From Acidobacteriota bacterium (GTDB taxonomy: Bacteria > Acidobacteriota > Terriglobia > Acidiferrales > UBA7541): 64,000 nt of DNA. Where the stretch lies: assembly GCA_013289665.1 (NCBI GenBank), contig JABCZN010000021.1, positions 22,589 to 86,588 of the forward strand. The letters are read 5' to 3'. Below the pieces are notes generated by a model that was given only the letters and a program-made list of their open reading frames with translations, had not been told where the DNA came from and ran no database searches. Positions 1 to 6,717 of the stretch are shown here, one piece after another. Position numbers and translations under genes: made by a program. Positions within the stretch are counted from its first letter, which is position 1, and the number at the start of each line of letters is the position of its first letter.

Positions 1-977
1 AAGACGTCACCTCGACCAGCGGCATTTTCGATACCAGCTCCAAATCACTGGGCGTTGCCATGATCGATTTCGATCAGGACGGCTGGCCCGATCTCCTCGT
101 CGCCAACGACACCCAACCGAACAAGCTCTACCGCAATCTCCGCAACGGCAAATTCAAGGACGTCGCAGTAGAAATGGGCCTCGCCTTCAGCAATGAAGGC
201 AAAGCCCGCGCCGGCATGGGCGTGGACTGCGCCGACTTCGACAACTCCGGCAAGCCCAGCGTCGTCATCACCAACTTCGACAACGAAATGCTCGGCCTCT
301 ACCGCTCCAACGGAAAATCCTTCGACGACGTTGCCATGCAGGCGGGCCTCGGCCCGGCCTCCCGCAACACTCTCGGCTTCGGCTGCATCTTCTTCGACGC
401 CGATCTCGACGGCCGCCTCGATCTGGCCGTCGCCAACGGCCACATTGACGCCACCGTCCGCAACATCCGCGGCAACGTAGGCTTCGCCCAACCCCCACAG
501 CTCTTCCTCAATCAAGCCAACGCAAGATTCCTGGAAGTAGCCGCGCAACTAGGAGGCGGATTCGCCCAAGCCAAAGTAGGCCGCGGCCTCGCAGTCGCCG
601 ATTTCGATCGTGACGGCGATGTCGATGTTCTCCTCACCACCAACAACGGCCCCGCTTATCTCTACCGCAACGACCAACTGGCCGGAAATCGCAGCATCCG
701 TCTCCACCTCGTCGGCACAAAATCCAACCGAGATGCTATCGGCGCGACCGTCCGCCTCTACTCGAGCGGCCAAATCCAGACCCGCCAAGTCCGCAGCGGC
801 TCGAGCTACCTCTCCCAATCAGAATTACAGCTAACGTTCGGCGTAGGCAAACAGGATGAAATAGAGCGAATCGTAATCGACTGGCCCAGCGGCCAAACCG
901 AAGAATACCCCAGGCTCAAGTCCGGCCTGACCTATCAAATAACTGAATCCAAAGGTATTACCAGTACGTCCGCGTAG
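1..977 (+). CDS. CRTAC1-family protein with VCBS/FG-GAP repeats and ASPIC/UnbV domain (5' truncated)
   Basis: The reading frame is open from base 3 with no start codon, so the gene begins left of the window; about 325 residues of its C-terminal part are visible. It contains calcium-binding-type VCBS/FG-GAP repeats with the pattern DFDQDGWPDLL, DFDNSGKPSVV, DADLDGRLDLA and DFDRDGDVDVL, which form beta-propeller blades. The C-terminal third carries the ASPIC/UnbV signature (GTKSNRDAIGATVRL, RSGSSYLSQSE, DWPSGQ). Proteins of this type are usually exported, but their biochemical role is not established. It is a paralog of the complete gene at 4851-6560, with which it aligns closely over its whole visible length. 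Confidence 0.9.
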   Translation, partial: DVTSTSGIFDTSSKSLGVAMIDFDQDGWPDLLVANDTQPNKLYRNLRNGKFKDVAVEMGLAFSNEGKARAGMGVDCADFDNSGKPSVVITNFDNEMLGLYRSNGKSFDDVAMQAGLGPASRNTLGFGCIFFDADLDGRLDLAVANGHIDATVRNIRGNVGFAQPPQLFLNQANARFLEVAAQLGGGFAQAKVGRGLAVADFDRDGDVDVLLTTNNGPAYLYRNDQLAGNRSIRLHLVGTKSNRDAIGATVRLYSSGQIQTRQVRSGSSYLSQSELQLTFGVGKQDEIERIVIDWPSGQTEEYPRLKSGLTYQITESKGITSTSA

Positions 978-982
978 GGGCG

Positions 983-999
983 GCCTGCCGCAGGCAGGC
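983..999. repeat. Palindrome just after the first CRTAC1 gene
   Basis: The arms GCCTGCC and GGCAGGC are separated by GCA, six bases after the stop codon. There is no T-run. It is one of several different short perfect palindromes that sit directly behind genes in this window and may be REP-like or transcript-end elements. Confidence 0.5.
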
Positions 1000-1209
1000 T
1001 CTACGCCTACCTGCCGTTTCGCTTCTCAGAGCGACCTCTGCGCTCTCTATGCGTTAAATCCTCTCTCATCAACCCTGGCAATCGCCGGCGTCCCCTAATC
1101 CTTTCCCACTATTGCGCCTTCCGCCCACCCCGAATATAAATGCCGGAACAAGCAGGCGCTTCCCACCCGGCTTCCCCAAAGCCAAACCGGAAGCACCCCA
1201 ACAAACCTT

Positions 1210-1243
1210 GCGGCCGGGCCAACGACCCCCGGCCGCGTTTTTT
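1210..1243 (+). terminator. Rho-independent terminator
   Basis: A 9-bp GC stem (GCGGCCGGG at 1210-1218, CCCGGCCGC at 1228-1236) with a 9-base loop is followed by G and six T (1238-1243). It lies in the 314-base gap between the first CRTAC1 gene and the cytochrome gene. It would end transcription from the left, so the cytochrome gene probably has its own promoter in the last bases before 1292. I see no gene in the rest of this gap. Confidence 0.7.
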
Positions 1244-1291
1244 AACGGGCCTGGCGCCTGATAAACTTTGACCACTCCCAGGGGGAAATGA

Positions 1292-4111
1292 ATGCAACGC
1301 TGGCGCTCCCTAAGCGTTCTCGTCCTTGCTGTTACGGCCGTTTATCTCTACACATTCCCCGCAGCCAATATCCCCTATGCCATAGCGGTTCTTCTTCACA
1401 GCGGTTTGGGCGTTCTCCTGACCATTGGCATTCTGTTTTTTCTTTTCCGCGGCCTCGGCCAGGAACCATTGCCAGCGCGTTTCGGCTGGCTCTTCCTCCT
1501 GGCCGGGGGGGCGTTCGGCATTATCCTCATCAAAATCGGCACGCCTCACCGCCTCAAACTCTGGCTCTATGTGCACATCGCCCTCTGCCTCATCGGCCTT
1601 CTCTTCCTCGTCCCCACCTGGCTCGCCTCGAAAAACTGGCTCAACGCTGGTTTTCTGCAGCGATCTCTCCGCTTCGCCTTGGTCGCACTCCTCATCGCGA
1701 GCATCTCCTCCGCCGCCTGGTGGGTCCGCACCATCGCCTGGAAAGATGCCTACCGCGTCAATAACCCTTCGATCGCCCCAGCCACCATGGATCAGGAAGG
1801 CGACGGCCCCAACGGAAAATTCTTCCCCAGCTCCGTCCAGACCAAAGACGGCAAATACATCCCCTCTGACTACTTCCTGAAATCCCAAGCCTGCGAGCGC
1901 TGCCACTCCGACATCTACAAACAGTGGCAAAGCTCCATGCACCACTTCTCCTCCTTCAACAATCAGTGGTATCGCAAAAGCATCGAGTACATGCAGGAAG
2001 TCGACGGCGTCAAACAAACCAAATGGTGCGCTGGCTGTCACGATCCTGCCCTCCTCATGAGCGGCATGATGGATACGCCCATCCAGCAGAACATCCACAA
2101 GCCTGAAGCCAGCGCCGGCCTCAGCTGCATGATGTGCCACAGCATCGTTCAGGTGAAAAGCACCATGGGCCAGGGCGATTTCGTTCTCGAATATCCCAGG
2201 CTCCACGAACTCGCCGCCAGCGAAAATCCCGTAATCCGCAGCCTGCACGATTTCATGGTCCGCCTGAATCCGGAGCCGCACCGCCGCGTCTTCCTGAAAC
2301 CCTTCATGCGCGAGCAGGTACCCGAATTCTGCTCTGGCTGCCACAAAGTCCATCTCGACCAGCCCTTCAACAACTATCGCTGGCTGCGCGGCTTCAACGA
2401 GTACGACAACTGGCAAGCCAGCGGCGTCTCCGGCCAGGGTGCCCGCGCCTTCTATTACCCTCGAACATCCATGATGTGCGCCGATTGCCACATGCCGCTC
2501 GTCCCTTCAAAAGACGAGGGCAATCTCGACGGCTACGTCCACTCTCACCGCTTCCCCGGCGCCAACACCGCCGTCCCCCTCGCCAACGAAGATTCCACGC
2601 AACTCGACGCCAGCCGCAATTTCTTGCAGGACACACAACTGAGCGTGGATATCTTCGCGATCTCGCCGGTCTCCAAAAATGAATCCTCGAGGAAGGTCTC
2701 CAGCTACCCGAAGCAGGAACTTTCTACCACCTTCGCCGTCGGCGAAGAATCCGACATCTCCGCTCCGCGTGGTCCCGCCGGCGAAGCCCGTCCCATCACC
2801 GCTCCGCTAGACCGCGTGGGCGCCTCCGTGCGCCGCGGCGATGATGTGTTAGTCGACGTAGTGGTCCGCACCCGCAAGGTCGGCCACTTCTTCCCCGGCG
2901 GCACCGTCGACGCCTTCGACGTCTGGCTCGAACTCCAGGCCACCGACGAAAAAGGCCAGACCATTTTCTGGAGCGGCAAGGTAGAAGACAACGGCCGGGG
3001 TCCCGTCGAGCCTGGCGCGCATTTCTACAAATCCCTTCAAATCGATGGCCACGGCAATCCCATCAACAAGCGCAACGCCTGGGCCACCCGCGCCGTCGTC
3101 TACGTCCACCTCATCCCTCCCGGCGCCGCCGACACCGCCCACTTCCGCCTCCATATCCCCGAAAGCACAGGCGAACACATCACTCTTCACTCGAAACTCA
3201 ACTACCGAAAATTCCAGTGGTGGAACACTCATTTCTCCTTTGCCGGCACTCCTGATAGAAATCAGTCCGGCGACGTGGCCAACGATCATGACGATCGCCA
3301 GTGGAAGTTTAACGGCGACCTTCGTGACGTCTCCGCCAAATCCAAATCCATCCCTGACCTCCCCATCATCACCGTCGCCGAGGACACGAAAACCCTTCGC
3401 GTCCTTCCCCACTCCGCCACTGCACCCGCACCAGAAGTCAGCCTCTCCAAGGACGACTGGACCCGCTGGAACGACTACGGCATCGGTCTCTTCCTCCAGG
3501 GCGATTTGAGTGGTGCCGAACAAGCCTTCACAAAAATCACCGAAATGGCTCCCGATAATTTCGACGGCTGGACCAACGTCGGCCGTGTCCGGGTCCAGGA
3601 GGGCAACACGGAAGGCGCAAAGGCAGTTCTCCAGAAAGCCCTGGCCCTCAAACCCAATCTCCCACGTGCCAATTTCTTCTACGCCCGCATCCTGAAAGAA
3701 GAGGGCCACTACGACGAAGCCGCGCAAGCGTTGCAGTCGGTCCTGGGCCAATTCCCTCGTGATCGCGTAGTCCACAATGAACTCGGCCGCATCCTCTTCC
3801 TCGAAAAGCGCTACGCCGACGCCGTGAAAGAATTCCAGCAAACGCTCGCCATCGATCCCGAAGATCTCCAGGCCAACTACAACCTGATGCTCTGCTACAC
3901 AGGTCTCGGCGACGAGACCCGCTCCGACGAACACAAGGAACGATATCTCCGGTTTAAAGCGGACGAATCCTCCCAGGCCCTCACCGGCGCTTATCGCCAA
4001 TCCCACCCCGAAGACAACAACGAGCGCCAATCCATCCACGAACACGTCTCCGTCCCGCTCCAGACGGGAAAAGTTCCCACAGCAAAAACAGCCGCAGGAG
4101 CGGGTCGGTAA
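1292..4111 (+). CDS. Membrane-anchored pentaheme cytochrome c with C-terminal TPR domain
   Basis: A 939-residue protein. The N-terminal 150 residues contain about five hydrophobic segments (roughly 5-22, 27-52, 63-83, 87-110 and 125-145). These are followed by five CXXCH heme c sites at residues 201-205 (CERCH), 246-250 (CAGCH), 279-283 (CMMCH), 347-351 (CSGCH) and 396-400 (CADCH). Residues 723-890 hold about four TPR units. The arrangement suggests an inner-membrane anchor, a periplasmic electron-transfer module and a protein-docking tail. Multiheme cytochromes carry out electron transfer; partners and substrate are not evident. The ATG at 1292 was chosen because AGGGGGA ends five bases before it; an ATG at 1288 is in another frame. 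The neighbours are CRTAC1 proteins and a redox selenoprotein candidate. Confidence 0.88.
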   Translation: MQRWRSLSVLVLAVTAVYLYTFPAANIPYAIAVLLHSGLGVLLTIGILFFLFRGLGQEPLPARFGWLFLLAGGAFGIILIKIGTPHRLKLWLYVHIALCLIGLLFLVPTWLASKNWLNAGFLQRSLRFALVALLIASISSAAWWVRTIAWKDAYRVNNPSIAPATMDQEGDGPNGKFFPSSVQTKDGKYIPSDYFLKSQACERCHSDIYKQWQSSMHHFSSFNNQWYRKSIEYMQEVDGVKQTKWCAGCHDPALLMSGMMDTPIQQNIHKPEASAGLSCMMCHSIVQVKSTMGQGDFVLEYPRLHELAASENPVIRSLHDFMVRLNPEPHRRVFLKPFMREQVPEFCSGCHKVHLDQPFNNYRWLRGFNEYDNWQASGVSGQGARAFYYPRTSMMCADCHMPLVPSKDEGNLDGYVHSHRFPGANTAVPLANEDSTQLDASRNFLQDTQLSVDIFAISPVSKNESSRKVSSYPKQELSTTFAVGEESDISAPRGPAGEARPITAPLDRVGASVRRGDDVLVDVVVRTRKVGHFFPGGTVDAFDVWLELQATDEKGQTIFWSGKVEDNGRGPVEPGAHFYKSLQIDGHGNPINKRNAWATRAVVYVHLIPPGAADTAHFRLHIPESTGEHITLHSKLNYRKFQWWNTHFSFAGTPDRNQSGDVANDHDDRQWKFNGDLRDVSAKSKSIPDLPIITVAEDTKTLRVLPHSATAPAPEVSLSKDDWTRWNDYGIGLFLQGDLSGAEQAFTKITEMAPDNFDGWTNVGRVRVQEGNTEGAKAVLQKALALKPNLPRANFFYARILKEEGHYDEAAQALQSVLGQFPRDRVVHNELGRILFLEKRYADAVKEFQQTLAIDPEDLQANYNLMLCYTGLGDETRSDEHKERYLRFKADESSQALTGAYRQSHPEDNNERQSIHEHVSVPLQTGKVPTAKTAAGAGR

Positions 4112-4129
4112 AATGATTCTCTTCTCTAG

Positions 4130-4150
4130 GCCGGGGCTTCAAGCCCCGGC
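4130..4150. repeat. Palindrome after the cytochrome gene
   Basis: The arms GCCGGGGCTT and AAGCCCCGGC are separated by a single base, 18 bases after the cytochrome stop. A similar palindrome (CCGGGCT, TTGG, AGCCCGG) lies at 12461-12478 in the hipBA upstream region. The short shared core suggests a dispersed element; no T-run follows, so termination is unproven. Confidence 0.55.
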
Positions 4151-4269
4151 GTAACGAACCTGGATCAGATGGGCATTAGCCCCTGTGGAAAGATGTTTCC
4201 GTGTTTTCCGCGATGTTCATAAGATGAGCTCGATCGATTGCTCGATCAAAAACAGCGAGGACCCTCTCA

Positions 4270-4854
4270 ATGACCTGGATCAAAACTCTCCGCCTCGAAG
4301 ACGACGACCGAGTCCGCGAGCTAGTCCTCAAACAACGCGAGCTCTACCCCATCGAATACTCCACCCCTGCCCCCTCCGTCGATCGCGGCTTCGAAAACAG
4401 CATTGTGGGCTCGCACACCCTCCTCCCCGACGTCCTTTTCCACTCCTTCAGCGCCTTCGGCGCGATGATGTCCCCCGATCTCCCTCTCAAGCGCTACCAG
4501 CACGAAATGATCGCCACCATGGTCTCCGTCACCAACCGGTGTTTCTATTGAATCGAATCTCACGCAGAGTTTCTGCGTCGCACCAGCCTCAACAGCGAAA
4601 TGGTTGCCGCCCTGGAAAAAGATTTCCGCACCGCGCCGATCAGCGCTCAGGACAAAGCCATGATCGAATACGCGGTCAAACTCACCCGCGACGCCACCCA
4701 GTGCAGCCGCGCCGACCACGACCGCCTCCGGGCTGCAGGCTTCGACGATCGTGGCATCCTGCAAATCACCCTGATCGCCTCATGGTTTAATTACATCAAC
4801 CGCGTCGCCGACGCTCTCGGCGTAGGCCGCGAAATCCCAACGGAGACTCGATGA
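4270..4854 (+). CDS. AhpD-like (carboxymuconolactone decarboxylase-fold) peroxidase-related selenoprotein, UGA94 read as Sec
   Basis: Two open segments, 4270-4548 and 4552-4854, are in the same frame and separated by a single TGA at 4549-4551. Reading TGA as selenocysteine gives one 194-residue protein with the motif C91-F-Y-U94-I-E-S-H98. This matches CxxCxxxH, the catalytic motif of AhpD and the peroxidase-related family, with Sec replacing the resolving-side cysteine. The part after the TGA is collinear with the family (SHAEFLRR, then a helical C-terminal domain ending in WFNYINRVADALG). The expected role is thiol or selenol peroxide/disulfide reduction in the cytoplasm. A SECIS-like hairpin follows the TGA. 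The stop codon overlaps the next gene's start as ATGA (4851-4854), so the gene is translationally coupled and still selected as a unit. The alternative is a nonsense mutation; preserved coding after the stop argues against it. No sel genes are in the window. Confidence 0.75.
4552..4580 (+). promoter_or_regulatory. Candidate bacterial SECIS element
   Basis: Directly after the in-frame TGA (4549-4551) the mRNA can form a 6-bp stem, ACGCAG (4562-4567) with CTGCGT (4573-4578), enclosing the 5-base loop AGTTT. The loop has a G at its second position (4569), 17 bases after the TGA. A short apical loop with a G in its first two bases, 16-37 nt after UGA, is the published pattern for bacterial SECIS elements, which bind SelB. 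Confidence 0.6.
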
Positions 4855-6560
4855 ATAAACTCGCCACCGCGCTCGTGCTCTTAACCTCTTCTCTGATAGC
4901 CAGCGCACAGACTTCCCAAACTCCAAAATCCCAGCCCGCCATCACATTCCGCGACATCACCCAACAATCCGGCATCCGCTTCCTCCACAACAATGCCGCC
5001 TTCGGCAAGAAATATCTCCCCGAAACCATGGGCCCGGGCGTCGCCTTCATCGACTACGACAACGACGGCTGGCCCGACATCTTCCTCGTCAACGGCACCA
5101 GCTGGCCCGGCCAGCCCTCCAAACACTCCATGCCCGGGCTTTACCACAACAATCACGACGGCACCTTCACCGACGTCACCCGCAAAGCAGGCCTCGACAT
5201 TGAACTGTTCGGCATGGGCGTCGCTGTCGGAGATTACGACAACGACGGCTTCGACGATCTGTTCATCACCGCCCTCGGCCAAAGCCATCTCTTCCACAAC
5301 AACGGAAACGGCACCTTCACCGACGTCACCCAGAAAGCCGGCCTCGCAGGCCCCAGGGAATTCAGCACCAGTGCCGCCTGGGTGGATTACGACAAGGACG
5401 GCAAGCTCGATCTAGTCGTCGCCAATTACGTCCAGTGGTCCATCGAAAACGACCTCTACTGCACGCTCGACGGCAAAAGCAAATCCTACTGCACGCCCGA
5501 ATCCTACAAAGGCACCTCCGTCCGCCTGTGGCGCAATCGCGGCGATGGTACTTTCGAAGACGTCACCAAAAAAGCCGGCCTCGGCGATCCCACCTCCAAA
5601 ACCCTCGGCATCGCCATTATTGATTACGACAACGACGGCTGGCCCGATCTCCTTCTCTCAAACGACACGCAACCCAACAAGCTCTATCGCAACAACGGCA
5701 ACGGCACCTTCACTGAAAAAGCCGTCGCGGCCGGCGTCGCCTTCAGCGAAGACGGTGTAGCCCGCGCCGGCATGGGCGTTGACGCCGCCGACTACGACCA
5801 CTCCGGCGCGCCCAGCATCCTCATCACCAATTTTTCCAATCAAATGATTTCGCTTTACCATAACGAAGGCAAAGGACTCTTCGTGGACGAAGCTCCGCGC
5901 TCTGACGTCGGCCGCGCTTCCCTGCTCACCCTCGGCTTCGGCTGCTTCTTCTTCGACTACGATCTCGACAGCTGGCCCGACATTTTCATTGCCAACGGAC
6001 ACATCGACGGCGACATCGAGCGCGTCCAGCCCAACGTGAAATACGCCATGCCGCCGCACCTGTTCCGAAACGCCGGCAAGGGAAATTTTCAGGAAGTCGC
6101 CAAATCGCTGGGAAAATCCTTCAACACGCCGCGCGTCGGCCGTGGCGCCGCCTACGCCGACATCAACAACGACGGCCGCCCGGACCTGCTTCTCTCGACC
6201 AACGGGGGCCCCGTCTATCTTTTCCTGAATGAAGCAACAGGCCCCGCGGCAACCAACAAAAGCCTGCGCATAAAACTGGTAGGCACAAAATCCAATCGCG
6301 ACGGCATCGGCGCCATAGTCAGACTCTCCGCCGGCGGCGAAACCCAAACCCAAATGCTCCGCAGCGGCTCCAGTTACCTCTCCGCCAGCGAACTAATCCT
6401 GACCTTCGGCCTGGCCCAAAACGCCCAAGCCGACACGCTCGAAATCCGCTGGCCCAGCGGCCAGATCGACGAACTCTCCCTGGTCCCCGCAGGCCAAACC
6501 ATCACCATCACCGAATCCCGGGGCCAAACCGCCTCCCGCAAATTCTCCAAGTCGTTCTAG
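4851..6560 (+). CDS. CRTAC1-family protein with VCBS/FG-GAP repeats and ASPIC/UnbV domain
   Basis: A 569-residue protein with a signal peptide (hydrophobic LATALVLLTSSLIASAQ, likely cleaved near residue 20). Repeats of the form DYDNDGWPDIFLVNG, DYDNDGFDDLFITA, DYDKDGKLDLVVAN, DYDNDGWPDLLLSND, DYDLDSWPDIFIANG and DINNDGRPDLLLS follow, and then a C-terminal ASPIC/UnbV domain (GTKSNRDGIGAIVRL, RSGSSYLSASE, RWPSGQ). The repeats predict a calcium-stabilised extracytoplasmic beta-propeller. Its start overlaps the stop of the selenoprotein candidate by four bases, so the two are co-translated. The gene at the left window edge is a paralog. The molecular function of the family is unknown; association with multiheme cytochromes hints at an extracytoplasmic redox or binding role, which is inference. 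Confidence 0.9.
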   Translation: MNKLATALVLLTSSLIASAQTSQTPKSQPAITFRDITQQSGIRFLHNNAAFGKKYLPETMGPGVAFIDYDNDGWPDIFLVNGTSWPGQPSKHSMPGLYHNNHDGTFTDVTRKAGLDIELFGMGVAVGDYDNDGFDDLFITALGQSHLFHNNGNGTFTDVTQKAGLAGPREFSTSAAWVDYDKDGKLDLVVANYVQWSIENDLYCTLDGKSKSYCTPESYKGTSVRLWRNRGDGTFEDVTKKAGLGDPTSKTLGIAIIDYDNDGWPDLLLSNDTQPNKLYRNNGNGTFTEKAVAAGVAFSEDGVARAGMGVDAADYDHSGAPSILITNFSNQMISLYHNEGKGLFVDEAPRSDVGRASLLTLGFGCFFFDYDLDSWPDIFIANGHIDGDIERVQPNVKYAMPPHLFRNAGKGNFQEVAKSLGKSFNTPRVGRGAAYADINNDGRPDLLLSTNGGPVYLFLNEATGPAATNKSLRIKLVGTKSNRDGIGAIVRLSAGGETQTQMLRSGSSYLSASELILTFGLAQNAQADTLEIRWPSGQIDELSLVPAGQTITITESRGQTASRKFSKSF

Positions 6561-6717
6561 CGGCCGTCTTCCCATGCGGGCGCTTTGGGGTGCGGCGGCT
6601 CAGCCACCGCTTTTACCTACGCAACCCGACCGGCCAGCCCCAAGAATTGCCGCTTCTCTTCCGAGCGTACTCAGCGTCTGGAGCGAACTCTGTGTTAGCT
6701 ATTCTCTTTCTTAGAAA

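Noticed and set aside
1310..2491. 393-codon minus-strand ORF
   Set aside because: It lies antisense inside the cytochrome gene. GC-rich codon use creates long open antisense frames, and the product has no domain.
4600..4854. Separate short ORF downstream of the AhpD-like segment
   Set aside because: It is the same frame as 4270-4548 and has no ribosome site; it is the continuation of the selenoprotein candidate after the TGA.
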